DNA of 64,000 nucleotides from Phoma sp. XZ068 (Eukaryota; Ascomycota; Dothideomycetes; Pleosporales; Didymellaceae): positions 806,001 through 870,000 of the forward strand of contig RBKR01000015.1 in NCBI GenBank assembly GCA_004835665.1, written 5' to 3'. This document shows, one piece after another, positions 54,251 through 64,000 of this stretch; position 1 is the stretch's first letter; every line of letters starts with the position of its first letter. Made by a program: the position numbers and the translations under genes. The notes beneath the pieces are model-generated. The model worked only from the letters and a program-made list of their open reading frames with translations. It was not told where the DNA came from and ran no database searches.

Positions 54251-54775
54251 GAGACTATGGGAGTGGGTTGGGAATGGTTCTGATTATGGATACGGCGTTG
54301 TGAGATCACTGTAAAATACCCAGACTGGACGGCGTTGGGCGGTTTCGTGTAGATCTCGGCTGCTACGAGCGGCCATGTTGACATTCCAATATGAGTATGT
54401 TGTTATCTTAAGACTGGTCTTGTCTTGAGTCGTGCAGAATGGAGTGCTTGTTTGATATGAGCGTGCCAAGCATGACGTTCATGGGTGGTTGCTGCGGTAG
54501 CTGCCGAGTCGTCTCCAAACAATAGTTTGGTACCGAGCTATCGAACTCGTGGAGAAGCCTCATCTCCGCATCACCACTTACCGCGTCTGTCATGTTTCTT
54601 TAGCCACTATATCTGGGGTCCGGGCAGCTTCGACGCCTTTCGAAGTTTCATTTGTACCTGCAGCGTTCCGACCAGCGTCAGCCATTCATTCTCACCCTCA
54701 CCCTTTCCCGAGACCCTCAGGCGCAGGCAGCCTCCGCACTCCACACAGCTACCACACCCGCGCTACTCGAGCGAC
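54251..54775. other. Intergenic region before an uncharacterised gene
   Basis: The frame of the next gene is open back to 54485 but has no ATG before 54776, so this is probably its leader and promoter together with the ADA2 3' end. No other feature. Confidence 0.5.
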
Positions 54776-56020
54776 ATGCCCATCTTCCATACAGCTGCGC
54801 AATCGCATGCGCGCACCGGCTCTGGTGCGAGCTTTCATGAGCCGGCATCGCGCTTCGCATTTGCGCCTGAAACATCCGGGAGGCAGGTGATCAACGCAGA
54901 CCACCACGAGACTCGCAAGCGAAGGAACGGCGACTACGACAACACATCCATACGCGGCTTCACCGCACAGCCATGGACTGGCACAACATCAACCCTTTCA
55001 CATTTCGAGAGTCCTGCTCCCCTTGCGCATGACCGATACGCATTGGCTGGAGGTAGCATAGAGGGCATGAATACCTATACACGGCAGGCCGGCAACTACG
55101 ACGACTACTTCAATCTCCAAACGCAGCGCGGCATGTGGTCATCGCCGACAAGTCCGTCGTTGAAGCCTATGGCATTAGATCGCGTGGCTTCGACCCCGAA
55201 TGCGCCCAACTCTTGGGTTGTCGACTCGCTCCTGAATATTGTTGGCGGAGTTGCCGGCAGACTGTTCCAGTTCTGTACCGTGCCATTCCGAGGATTCCAA
55301 GCTGGTGGTGGTCAGAGTTATGATGCCGATGCCCAGATTAAGATTGCATCCAAACTGGGGTTGCACGACGACGCAGAACAGAGTGAACCGGCAGCTCCCG
55401 TACAACAAATCAGATTTGATACCCAGCCCAGCGACGACTATGGAGTTCGGTCGATCGAGTCAGTCGAGGCCGAGCGACCGCGAATGCCAAAACGACTACG
55501 CACAGAAGACGCCTGGGTAATGGTCGGACAAGACGGTGAAGCAGCATCAAGCCCCATCGTCACACCACGGATGACTGAACGACGAATGCCCGCGCCTACA
55601 TACACACCATCACCCTCGCAAATCCCTCGCCCGCAGTCCCGCACAAGCGCAACACCAGCCTCGAAACGCCCCTCCCTCATACCCGTCTCGCGGCGTTCCT
55701 ACGCATCGAGAACACCCGTCTACAGCAGCAGCAGTAGCATACCCGGCCCAAAATTACACAACAGACAGCGATCATTTAGCCGATTAAGTTTCGGATCGCC
55801 CGGAAAGTCCGAAAGCGAGAAGAAGAAAGTCAGCCCCCTACCACCAGACAGCCAACGCCTCGTCAACAAGATGCGACGAGAAGAAATGGAAGACGACGCG
55901 CGCATGCGGAGGATGAGCTCCCAAATGAGCGCCATGCTTAGGGAAGCACGAGAAGCGCTAGGTTCCAAAGTCGAAATCGAAGATGAGGACGAGGAGATGC
56001 CGCATCGTGCCGATTGGTGA
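54776..56020 (+). CDS. Uncharacterised, mostly disordered protein with a short conserved-looking core
   Basis: A single exon of 414 residues. The sequence is largely Ser/Pro/Arg-rich and disordered. One compact segment (about residues 140-180; NSWVVDSLLNIVGGVAGRLF, then FCTVPFRGFQAGGG) is strikingly hydrophobic and glycine-rich and is probably the conserved core. It could be an amphipathic or membrane-associating helix. After it comes a MPKRLRTEDAWVMVG segment and a C-terminal basic helix (LVNKMRREEMEDDARMRRM) ending in acidic residues. KRLR and RKRR-like clusters suggest nuclear localisation. I do not recognise the family and assign no function. Confidence 0.75.
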   Translation: MPIFHTAAQSHARTGSGASFHEPASRFAFAPETSGRQVINADHHETRKRRNGDYDNTSIRGFTAQPWTGTTSTLSHFESPAPLAHDRYALAGGSIEGMNTYTRQAGNYDDYFNLQTQRGMWSSPTSPSLKPMALDRVASTPNAPNSWVVDSLLNIVGGVAGRLFQFCTVPFRGFQAGGGQSYDADAQIKIASKLGLHDDAEQSEPAAPVQQIRFDTQPSDDYGVRSIESVEAERPRMPKRLRTEDAWVMVGQDGEAASSPIVTPRMTERRMPAPTYTPSPSQIPRPQSRTSATPASKRPSLIPVSRRSYASRTPVYSSSSSIPGPKLHNRQRSFSRLSFGSPGKSESEKKKVSPLPPDSQRLVNKMRREEMEDDARMRRMSSQMSAMLREAREALGSKVEIEDEDEEMPHRADW

Positions 56021-56550
56021 AGGCATGAGAAGCGGAGTTGAAAGCGGGTTTTAAGGCATGAGCATTCTTGTATATTCGGGTTTCTTACAGCGTGGTGAAG
56101 GCGTTCAAATGGGCATCTACAGTATACCCGGCACGGTACGGCAACGGCATCTTTGCATTTTTGTATATAGGTAGTCGAGAGACTGCTGGAATTGACGAAT
56201 CAACGAATTTCCTCTGCGTTTTCCAGTCCGCTCGTCGATTCGACTTTATTCTGGCGCAGTCTTGCAGAGCGAGTGAGTGCTCAGGACAGCCAGCCAGCGA
56301 GTTCTAAGAATGTATATAGCGCGAGGACATCTCGCAGACGAATTCTGAGTGGTATGTGCAGTGCAAAATGCATCAGTTTCAACTCATGCTACGCAAAAAC
56401 AATCCCTACATGGAGAATATCTCAGGTATAAATAATGCCGACCAACACCATATAAACAAAAGTCGTGGCATGTCGTAAAAGCAACCACTTATAATCTCAA
56501 ATTATACCTCACGCTCTCGTCCCCAATCTTCTCATCGCCAATCTCACCGC
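56021..56550. other. Convergent 3' region, nothing recognised
   Basis: The 3' ends of two genes face each other here. The sequence is AT-rich towards the right. No feature was seen. Confidence 0.5.
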
Positions 56551-57820
56551 TCATGTCTGCTTCGGCTGCACATTCACCACCTGCGGCGTTCCATCCAACT
56601 CACTCGAGAACGGCCGCGCCTCGTGCGCGTGAGCCTGCTGGTACCCCGCGTTGTTCTCCGTGTACGCGGTCTGCTGCAGCTCGTGCGGAGGGGGGCTCAT
56701 AGTCGGGCTCGGCGCGTTGTAAACAGGCTGTCCAGGCCCAGCGTGGCCTCCCTGCTGCGGGTACTGGTTTCCGTACATGGAGAGTGGGTTTGGCGACGAG
56801 GCTTGGCTGACGGGAGATTGGGGTTGGGAGCCAACCCAGGTGTTTTGCTTGCCGTCTGCGACGCCGAAGGGGACCATGCCGGCGCCTTGCTGCTGCATGG
56901 GCGGGGGGTAGTATTGGGGTGGGGAGGTTGGACCCGTGGGCTCTGCAGGCTTGGTCTGGGGGTTGTAGGTGGTTGGTGGTGGTGCTGCGGCGGTGGTGGA
57001 AGAGCGCTTCTTGCGGCGGATGCAGAACCAGGCCAGGACACCGATGATTGCGAGACCCACGATTGGGCCAACGACGGCACCCGCAATCCAGGCTTTGCTT
57101 GAGGACTTCTCTTCTTTGGTGTCGGGAGTGAGACTAGGGGTTGAAGCATTGGGGTCGCTGCCGCCACTTGAAGTTGTCGCTGCTGGAGTAGATCGTGGTG
57201 AGGATCCTATACATGGTCAGCATATGATTTTCTCTTGGACTCACTTTTACTCACTCGATGTAGTCTTTGCTGCCTCAGGCTGGACGCGGTAGTACGACCA
57301 GTTGACACTGCTGATTCCGCAGTTTACATTGGTTTGAGGACTTGAATCCTTATCGTTCTCATACATGAACGCAGTGTTACAGATAGTGAAGGTGCTATCA
57401 GTCGGGTCGGGATAGACAGAGGTACTGCAAGATGTTGGTTACTAAAGCCCACTAGCCAATTGCGCCTGAGACAACATACCATGGGAAAGTTAGAGATGTG
57501 CTACTCCCCAGAAGACTGCCATCGTAGATCAAATTGCCATTAACACAAGCTTTGGGAATGTCGCAGCCAGCAGCTGTCGCGGCGCAGCATCTCCAGTGGC
57601 CTCCACTTTGGTAGTATGTCGCGCCCGATTCGCATTGTTGAGATGACCAGACGCCAGAAATGGCTACCCATCCCATGTATCGGTCATTGTTCTGCTTTCT
57701 CAGGAGCTCAATCTGCGGTCCAGGAGTGATGGTAGGGTCCGAAGTAGATGCCGATGGCGTGACGATGCTCGCAAGGCTGCTCGTAAAGAGCGCCGATCCT
57801 ACTAAGGCCTTTGCGTACAT
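56551..57820 (-). CDS. Single-pass surface protein: signal peptide, Cys-containing ectodomain, TM, disordered tail
   Basis: Three exons (transcript order 57820-57480, 57424-57255, 57206-56551) give 388 residues. The start is a signal peptide (MYAKALVGSALFTSSLASI). The ectodomain (about 25-170) has several cysteines (QQCESG, WRCCAATAAGCD, KACVNG, FTICNT, VNCGIS) and Ser/Thr-rich linkers before a transmembrane segment (KAWIAGAVVGPIVGLAIIGVL) followed at once by RRKKR. The cytoplasmic tail of about 150 residues is Pro/Gln/Gly-rich and low in complexity. This is the layout of fungal Mid2/Wsc-like sensors and many lineage-specific surface proteins, but the ectodomain has no WSC motif I can assign, so no function is claimed. 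Exons join cleanly. Confidence 0.8.
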
Positions 57821-58828
57821 GACTGAGCTCTTCTCTATGAAAACTTCACTTCCAGATGGATGTCCTCGCCGTAAGAGGGAGTATGGACTGAAGAGAGTGG
57901 CGCAGATTGCTATTAAGCTCGGCTCAGAACGCCTTCATAACATTGGGTTTTCATAAGCCTCAGGCCGAAAGGTACATGCCGACTACATCCGCACCCAAAA
58001 TACCGGTCAGGGTCTGCGGTTGTCTCATGAGTAGTGATCGTGGTGGTCTGGATCCAATGAAAAGAGATCGTAGGCGAGATTGGCTCCAAAGTGGCTCCAT
58101 GATTCGTATCGTCCGCAGAGCTGAACGATATGGGCTGTCGTGGCACTCATTCGGTGGCCGTAATAGGTAATTTGTGATATGCCAAGTATGTACTTAGCAC
58201 TGTTCGGTATGGTATGTAGGTTAAGGCGCAGGGGCTTAGCGCACCCAGCGCAGGGCTAGGCGAACTTGTGTGGGGGCTGAAGTTGTGACTAGTTGGATCA
58301 TTTGCTGTGAACAACTGAATCTTACTCTTCAGAGGTTTGGCTCAGAGGTCGTACAATTCATTCAAGTAAGCATTTCTAGTCTCGTGTATTTGCTATTGTT
58401 TGGATGATTTTTTGCGGCCCGAGGGCTTGGTCGTACGGTCGGCGAGCTGACAGCGAAACAAGGCTGAACGTTCTTGATGCCCCACGGTTGTTTAACAGCT
58501 TCAGTTGACCGCTCGAACTTGTATCCGGGCCGTAGGGACAAAGTGGCCCGGCTCGCTTGTCGATACCTAATTGATCATGGACAAGGCTGTCAACGCTCAA
58601 TGTGGGTACTCCCATGTCGAAAGAAGGGCATGATCTACCTTCTCGCATCTCCTCACAAGTACATAGGTACATGGGTGGGCCACCTTTGCCTGGATGCCTG
58701 ACAGTCCCAAGGACTTCTTAGCCTCTGCACAGCGCGCTATTCCCCCTCAGCTGACCCTCGTAGCCGCCATGGCACTGTGTTGTTCTTAAGCGAAGCTGTG
58801 TAGGGTGTTCATCCCTTCAGCAGACTCC
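57821..58828. other. Intergenic region, no gene seen
   Basis: About 1 kb between two minus-strand genes. Short frames on both strands (60-98 codons) have no recognisable features. The left part is the promoter of the surface-protein gene. Confidence 0.5.
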
Positions 58829-59437
58829 TCACGGGGCAATCGTTGGAAATGATTCGTCCTGTTTCATGCTCGGCACTAGCGCAACTGCAATCGCATAGTC
58901 CCCATCGTGGCTGATGCTGATCTCGCAAAATTGGCCTTCGAGTGTTCTTACATCGAAATCCATCTGCTCAACAGCTTCTGACTTCTCAGGCTCTGGCAGA
59001 GCGTCGTGCAGTATGAGACCCTGCGGTCTCTGGCTCTGATGTTCCTTGCGATCAAGCGTAGTGACTGGAAGGAGCATAATGTGCTTGAAGCCCCTGGTGT
59101 ATGTGCCTAGATGATCGCAGGCTTTGCGGCATGCTTCTTTGGCTGCGAATCTAGTGTAGTCTTTAGTTCATCTTCTTACCAGAGATAAATCTCCAAATGC
59201 GTACCTGCCCGCAAGAAACTGCGCCACACCTTGTAGATTATGGGACACGGCGTCGTCGGTTCCAAAGCGGTTGCGAAAGTATGTACGTTCAGGATGCGTC
59301 AAGATCTTCGACAGAAACGTGTTCAATGGAGGAATTCTGGTGCCATTCACCTTCTGCGTGATCAATGTTTTAATGCGTGCAACGCTGCAGAGGTCAGTGC
59401 CAACGCGCATAGGAATTGGAAAAGGACGGGGCGGCAT
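58829..59437 (-). CDS. AcpS-type 4'-phosphopantetheinyl transferase (probable mitochondrial Ppt2-like)
   Basis: Two exons (59437-59205, then 59150-58829) give 184 residues. The fold is the short AcpS type: VGTDLCSVARI with Mg ligand Asp15 near the N-terminus, and FAAKEACRKAC with catalytic Glu83 just after the intron. Such enzymes attach phosphopantetheine from CoA to acyl carrier protein; in fungi the short type is usually mitochondrial Ppt2. The exon 1 end supplies the AG of the Arg before FAAK, so the join is well supported. The ATG at 59437 is the first methionine; the frame continues upstream through a TTG but has no earlier ATG. The N-terminus before VGTDL is short, and a presequence is not obvious. 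Three perfect 7-bp repeats (GAAGCTC) lie just upstream, at 59472-59492. Confidence 0.9.
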
Positions 59438-59612
59438 GCTTGCGGGCACGAATAATCGGGTGCTGCAGCTTGAAGCTCGAAGCTCGAAGCTCAACAACCA
59501 TGGAACGACCTCGGTAGCTCGCTCTTGGCAGGGTCCAGGCCAAAAATTACTGCGGGCCCCTGAGCAGACTCAGATCTACACTATTCTCGAGAGACTCCAA
59601 TCTGCAAAAAGA
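59438..59612. other. 5' region of the phosphopantetheinyl transferase with three GAAGCTC repeats
   Basis: Three perfect tandem copies of GAAGCTC at 59472-59492 lie about 35 bp upstream of the start codon. The Pol III terminator of the tRNA (AAAAA on the plus strand, 59606-59610) lies at the right end. Confidence 0.6.
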
Positions 59613-59693
59613 CGACGTTGGCAGGATTCGAACCTACGCTCCCGAAGGAACAAGATTTCTAGTCTTGCGCGATAACCACTCCGCCACAACGCC
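59613..59693 (-). tRNA. tRNA-Ser (AGA anticodon)
   Basis: A class II tRNA without intron on the minus strand. The seven-base acceptor stem GGCGTTG/CAACGTC closes perfectly (one G-U). The anticodon stem CAAGA/TCTTG frames the loop CTAGAAA, anticodon AGA at 59658-59660 (plus-strand TCT). A long variable arm of serine type and T-arm GTAGG-TTCGAAT-CCTGC follow. Internal A box TGGCGGAGTGG and B box GGTTCGAATCC are intact, and a TTTTT Pol III terminator lies three bases after the discriminator, at 59606-59610. Confidence 0.97.
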
Positions 59694-59883
59694 GCTGGTT
59701 GTTGCTGTTGTACAGCTGTTATGAAAGATTCGACAACAGCAACATATATATAGCCGCAACAGCAGCTTTCGTGCGACCACACTAGACGAATGTTCTTAAT
59801 CGCGTTCAAACTTCACACCACTCCACACACCATTCTGCCACCAAACTCTAATGGTACCTGTGTACTGGAATCGAATTTGCACC
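59694..59883. other. Short intergenic region between the tRNA and the GH47 gene
   Basis: Contains the 5' flank of the tRNA and the 3' end of the mannosidase gene. A TATATATA run is at about 59743. Nothing else is seen. Confidence 0.5.
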
Positions 59884-61608
59884 TCATCTAATCATCCTAA
59901 ACACATGTCCTTCGGTGCTGAAGACCCAGTTATCCAGGCTTGCAGTCTTGACATCTGTAAATGTCAACCACAGGTACTTCAATGTCTCGGCTGCCCAGAA
60001 GCTCTCCTGCATATCGACCCATCGTTCCTCTCCGGATCCAGACCACTCTGAAGGCTCTACTCTGTATACATCTGCAAGCTGTGCATACCCGTGCGGTGCC
60101 TTGCAATGTGTCTCCATGGCCGAAAAGGCCTCCCACGCCCAATCACGATACCGCTGCTCGCCGGTGATGCGCCATGCGTAGAACAACGACTCAACGTACT
60201 CGGGTCGCCCCTTATATTGCGGGTCGGTGCTCCAAAATCCGCTCCCTGCCCATTCGTTTCTCGCGCGACTTGTGTCAGGAGAGTAGAGTGGCTCTTCATA
60301 ACTGAACTTCGGCGTCCAGGACCAGCCTTCAGGCCCAATTTTGGATGGTGTAGATGTGTACACGTGGTGACATCCCTCCAGCAGGGCAAGCGCAAATGTT
60401 CTGAGGTACGGCTGATCGTAGAACTTGGAGCCAAGGAGTATGGTTCCTGGGGCAAAGCATGCAAGATGCCCTTGCTCGTTCTGATAATTCTTACCATCCT
60501 GCCTTCCTATGAAGAGGTGCTGCATGATGTGTTCAGTTGCAGATGCAGATCGTGTGCTGAGATGTTTGCGCAACGAGTAGGCGGACTCGAGGAAGCGTGT
60601 CTTGTATGTGTCGACGTAAGGGTCGGACTTTGGTGCAAGGAGTGTAATTTTGAGAAGATACTCATAGTATGAGTCGTGGCCGCCATCCCAGTGTCTGTCG
60701 CGACCAACTGGTGCGCCTGTCGTAATATCGATGGGTGCATCCACCATGCCTTTCCACGGAGTCGACCACTTTGACCAAACCAAGGGAGCCCATGCCATCG
60801 TAGAGTTCTTCGCATATATGGGGTCGCCGGTCAGCCTCGTAAGTACACGATTCTCGAGAATGGAAGAACCTGTTCGCGCGGGGCCGATAGCAGGATGCGC
60901 ATACTGAGGCTTGTCTGGGTGCTTGAGATGTACAGACGGCGGGTCTGCAACACCCTGCGACGTCTTGAAGTTCACACGCGGCCACGGCATGCCTGTCGGA
61001 GTGTCGTAAGCGGGACCAAGCTTCTCAGCCAAAGTCACAGCGTGTTTGAGTATGACGCCGCGTGCTTCCGCGTGGAGGATATCCTCTGGTATCATGCCAA
61101 CATCGTACAGCTCCACGATCGATAAGAGTCCACCTAGATATCTAATTGTCGTCTCGAAAGGATCAACCAAGTCTTCCGTAAGCGTGAAGTCGATACTCAG
61201 AATGTGCTCTACCGAATGCGCCAGCTCGGTCCAGAGCTCCATGAGCACCAATGTGCTTGCAGAGTCTACGATGAATGCTCCCCAGCCATTCCTGGTGCTA
61301 GAGTTTCCTCCTGACACGGGCAGTATGTCATCTGCACCCCATGCGCTCTCCCTATACTTCCAGTATGTGTACTTCATCGCTCCACGCACCTTCTCAGCTC
61401 TTGTCTCTTGTGCTTTCCCTGTGCCATTCCATGACGTATGCTGTATCGGCGCGCCAAACGTGTGTGTATTCCGTGTCCGTATGGTTGGGTTCGAGAACTC
61501 TTTGATCAGCAGGTAAAAGGTGATGACCAGTACCGCAGCGAGGAGCTTGAAGGACGATTCAGGATTCTTCTCGAACCTCGACTTACCCCAGCGGCGAAAG
61601 CCGGGCAT
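59884..61608 (-). CDS. GH47 class I alpha-1,2-mannosidase, type II membrane protein
   Basis: A single exon of 574 residues. A short basic N-terminus is followed by one transmembrane signal anchor (about residues 21-37, LLAAVLVITFYLLI), then the luminal GH47 domain. Landmarks: KVRGAMKYTYWKYRESAWGAD at the N-side of the domain, the STLVLMELWTEL helix, FETTIRYLGGLLS, HDSYYEYLLK, HLACFAPGTILLG, RPEYVESLFYAWRITG and the final VFSTEGHVF, where the Thr coordinates the catalytic calcium. It trims alpha-1,2-mannose from N-glycans in the ER or Golgi. The C-terminal VFSTEGHVF is a variant of the usual VFNTEAHP. ER versus Golgi class cannot be decided by eye. Confidence 0.96.
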   Translation of the reverse strand: MPGFRRWGKSRFEKNPESSFKLLAAVLVITFYLLIKEFSNPTIRTRNTHTFGAPIQHTSWNGTGKAQETRAEKVRGAMKYTYWKYRESAWGADDILPVSGGNSSTRNGWGAFIVDSASTLVLMELWTELAHSVEHILSIDFTLTEDLVDPFETTIRYLGGLLSIVELYDVGMIPEDILHAEARGVILKHAVTLAEKLGPAYDTPTGMPWPRVNFKTSQGVADPPSVHLKHPDKPQYAHPAIGPARTGSSILENRVLTRLTGDPIYAKNSTMAWAPLVWSKWSTPWKGMVDAPIDITTGAPVGRDRHWDGGHDSYYEYLLKITLLAPKSDPYVDTYKTRFLESAYSLRKHLSTRSASATEHIMQHLFIGRQDGKNYQNEQGHLACFAPGTILLGSKFYDQPYLRTFALALLEGCHHVYTSTPSKIGPEGWSWTPKFSYEEPLYSPDTSRARNEWAGSGFWSTDPQYKGRPEYVESLFYAWRITGEQRYRDWAWEAFSAMETHCKAPHGYAQLADVYRVEPSEWSGSGEERWVDMQESFWAAETLKYLWLTFTDVKTASLDNWVFSTEGHVFRMIR

Positions 61609-62107
61609 AGTGAGGATTAATGGGGTGCCAAATTACGGATGTTGGCCTCAGGTCATGGGTATAACTTGCGACCGCATCTGTCCACCGTTGCGGAGTTTCG
61701 GAGGTGCTGCGGACTTGTGGGTGGGATGGGTTCGCGGGCTACTGTGCCATTTCTTAGGATAACTGTGCTCAAGTAGGAATATGTCGACTCGTTTGCGTCG
61801 TAGGTATCCCACAAGTTGTGCACGGCCTGTGGTTGATCATTGCTGCTGCTCAATTAGAGGTGGAAGGTGGGAAGCTGTCAATCTTGGCAGGCGCGACTTC
61901 CATTTCCCTCGCGTCATTCTTTCCGAACTTCTTCAATGGCCGCCCGTATCGAACAACGCAATTATACACCGACCTTTGTGGCCCTTGTGGGACGATAATT
62001 GATAGGAGTTGCTCTAGCCAGCGCGGAGAAATTGAGGTCGCAGCGATTGTTGGTTATAGGAGCGCAATTCTCTCATACATCCGAACCACAAGAACCAAAC
62101 CTTCACC
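61609..62107. other. Divergent intergenic region
   Basis: Lies between the start codons of the GH47 gene and the microprotein gene. A short plus-strand frame beginning at about 61938 is not supported. A YAAACC-type and pyrimidine-rich stretch precedes the microprotein start. Confidence 0.5.
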
Positions 62108-62359
62108 ATGGGTGTTTGGCAGTATGCAACGCTACGATCCCTATTGCACTGCAGCTAACGCATATGCAGATGGTACAGAGCTCTTGCGCCCAAGACCAGA
62201 ATGTTCATCGGTGTGGGCATCATGGCATACGCAGGCTTTGGCCTCTTCGCAACGGAGAAGATCGAGCAACATTTCGGCATAACCCCGACCGAAGAAGACT
62301 ACGAGGACGTTCGGAAACTGATGCCCAAGATTAGCACCGTCGAGAAAGGCCAACGCTGA
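62108..62359 (+). CDS. 67-residue single-pass membrane microprotein
   Basis: Two exons (62108-62121, 14 nt; 62170-62359) encode 67 residues. A short basic N-terminus (MGVWQWYRALAPKTR) leads into one transmembrane helix (MFIGVGIMAYAGFGLFA) and a charged helical tail with EEDYEDVRKLMPKI. The composition and size fit small mitochondrial inner- or outer-membrane proteins of fungi; I do not know its name. The intron is 48 nt with a CTAACGC branch site. Without the splice the frame breaks, so the model depends on it. Confidence is moderate to good because length, helix and splice all agree. Confidence 0.75.
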
Positions 62360-63762
62360 GATATCGCACTTTCACCAACATATACCCGCCATTGTCATTC
62401 GCTCTAGTTTGCTATGCGCATTCTGTCGGCTGTCGACAATCTCCAAAAAGAACGTCCAGCAGAGCTAGGGCCTCAAACACATACAGAAGGTCACACGTCA
62501 TACGTTCAGATGGTACAACGGCAAATGAACATTTGTACGAGCGTCTGGTCTCGCCCCACTCAATCCTCCGGCTCTGAGGCCCAGAGGCGAGACCGTGTAA
62601 CTTATTCTAAACCAAAAGAGAATAGTAAAGCCTACTTGTCGTCTGTATCGTCATCTTCCATATGGTCTTCGCATGTGCTACAACCAATACGCCCGTAAAC
62701 CGGTGGGTGAGATAGTAGTACGGAAATACGGACCGAGTCAAGCTTTGCTGATTGCATTGGAAAGGATAATTGACACGAAGGTATCCGATCTATCCATTGC
62801 ATTTACCAGCTGAGGTGCAGATGCATATGCAGCGCATGTGTGGCTGACTTGGCGCTTACCCAGCCGGCACAAACGGACATCAGCTGGTATGGATGCGTAG
62901 ACATACCGACCCCTCCCTGTAGCCAATGCTTCGAGCCTGTCCTGCGTTACCGCAAGACGGCCTTCATCACGCGTTGAGACATATTTCCTGTAGCTTGGTC
63001 GAAAGAAAGAATACGTGTTGTAGACTTCCCTTTCCGCGAGGTGGTATGAACTACCGGAAACATGACCTATACATGTACAATATCACCCAGACTAACATAA
63101 TCGTATCGACTCCGTATTCGGGTAAAGCTCACTCAGCGCTGAAACGCATACGCAAGAAGATCACGTCATCTGATCACAGGTTGGTTCACTTTACATTCCC
63201 ATGACAGCAGTAAACGAAACGTGTTATCTGATTCCGAAAATTCCCATAACATCCCATTGGTCTGCAGGTTTGAAGGCGGCTGCGGATATCTTCATTTTGG
63301 TAGTTCTACGCGGTTCATGACTTCGTTCTGAAATGGTAAAAAGTTGGGAGCTATAGAACTTGTTCTGAAAGAACTTGACCGGGTCTGAGACATGTGCGCT
63401 CCTACTGGGACAGGTTATGCAACACGAGATTTGTTCCATACTGTAGATATTATAGCTTAGAGGTTATGATACATATATCTGCCAATGTGTCTCAGAAAAG
63501 AGCGGACAGTGCAATTAGCTCAACACACATGAACATGGATTTCACAATTGCAATAATTTCACAATCCAAGGTATCGAAATCGCAGGGTGTTTAAGAAGCC
63601 TCTCTTTATTTGACCAATGACGCTCCCTCGGGCATCTAGGTTCGGTAGTTCGAATTAGTATCGCATATGCTAAGGTCTCTGCTTGTGAATGTAGGACGCG
63701 TAACAAAGTTCATATTCGTGCAATTTTTTGTCTACCTAGACGCCACCATACAAGTTTGTAAT
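62360..63762. other. Intergenic region, no gene seen
   Basis: About 1.4 kb between convergent genes. Only short frames are present. It contains the 3' end of the ABC transporter at the right. No tRNA, repeat or motif was recognised. Confidence 0.5.
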
Positions 63763-64000
63763 CTATGCCAACATTCCACTAAACTCACTTCCCTCCTTCA
63801 GCATATCCTCGGCCTTACCAGCCTTGATAAGTTTTCCCTTGCCCAGGACAACACAGTAGTCCGCGTTCTTGACTGCCTCCAGGCGATGCGCAATCGTGAT
63901 GACCGTGCTCTCCTTCATCTCCTCCCTCAACACACTCTGTATGCGCTGCGCGGTCTCAAAATCGATACTCGCAGTTGCTTCATCCATAATAAGCACCGGG
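63763..64000 (-). CDS. ABC transporter C-terminus, partial (cut by the window end)
   Basis: Only the last 78 codons are inside the window; the gene continues to the right. The Walker B and D-loop read VLIMDEATASID, the H-loop is TIAHRLEAV, and YCVVLGKGKLIKAG is the terminal strand of an ABC nucleotide-binding domain. It lacks a hydrophobic C-terminus after the domain, so this is the second nucleotide-binding domain of a full transporter, most like the ABCC/MRP or ABCB type. The ABCC type is favoured by the TASIDFETAQRIQSVLREE spacing, but the rest of the protein is needed to decide. Confidence 0.9.
   Translation of the reverse strand, partial: PVLIMDEATASIDFETAQRIQSVLREEMKESTVITIAHRLEAVKNADYCVVLGKGKLIKAGKAEDMLKEGSEFSGMLA

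Noticed and set aside
61653..61853. 66-codon minus-strand frame upstream of the GH47 gene
   Set aside because: No ATG (opens at TTG), and it lies in the probable promoter of the mannosidase gene.

Overview
The window is nuclear DNA of a filamentous ascomycete (Pezizomycotina). The evidence is: short GT...AG introns of about 45-75 nt, many with a CTAAC-type branch site; lineage-typical families (seven-helix rhodopsin-domain proteins, a UstYa/DUF3328 protein, a LaeA-type methyltransferase, a CE16 esterase); and closely packed genes on both strands. I suspect a dothideomycete (Pleosporales-like), but that is a guess. I resolved 30 protein genes (one cut off by the window end) and one tRNA. For most spliced genes the exon phases close exactly; those joins are my own and rest on no transcript data.

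Left part (1-24.3 kb). A rhodopsin-domain membrane protein, a Cdc25-type rhodanese and the peroxisomal multifunctional beta-oxidation enzyme Fox2 lie together. Fox2 ends in SKL and has an inverted CCGAGG/CCTCGG pair, the FarA/FarB fatty-acid regulator core, in its promoter. Then comes about 7 kb of gene-poor DNA holding only a LaeA-type methyltransferase. It is followed by a secreted CE16 esterase, a membrane-anchored double-psi-barrel protein, a Cue1-like ERAD protein, a TMEM97/EXPERA protein with a KKxx tail, a hexose-type MFS transporter and the DNA-repair helicase Hrq1.

Middle part (25-36 kb) looks accessory: a FAX/metaxin-like GST-fold protein, a GNAT acetyltransferase, a UstYa-like protein, a very small cysteine-containing secreted protein, a second rhodopsin-domain protein and a GABA/amino-acid permease, separated by long stretches without genes.

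Right part (36-64 kb) is mostly core housekeeping: an RNF216-like RBR E3 ligase with an unusual hydrophobic insertion, L-galactonate dehydratase, an RBM25-like splicing factor (RRM plus PWI), mitoribosomal bS21m, an unrecognised secretory-pathway membrane protein, glucose-6-phosphate isomerase, a Ypk1/Gad8-type AGC kinase, ADA2 of SAGA, two unrecognised proteins, an AcpS-type phosphopantetheinyl transferase, tRNA-Ser(AGA), a GH47 alpha-mannosidase, a 67-residue membrane microprotein and the end of an ABC transporter.

I see no convincing new multi-gene system. The items most worth a second look are the UstYa-like gene beside a tiny secreted-peptide gene, the RBR ligase whose IBR is split by a predicted membrane segment, the possible mitochondrial form of the rhodanese, and several unannotatable small or membrane proteins.
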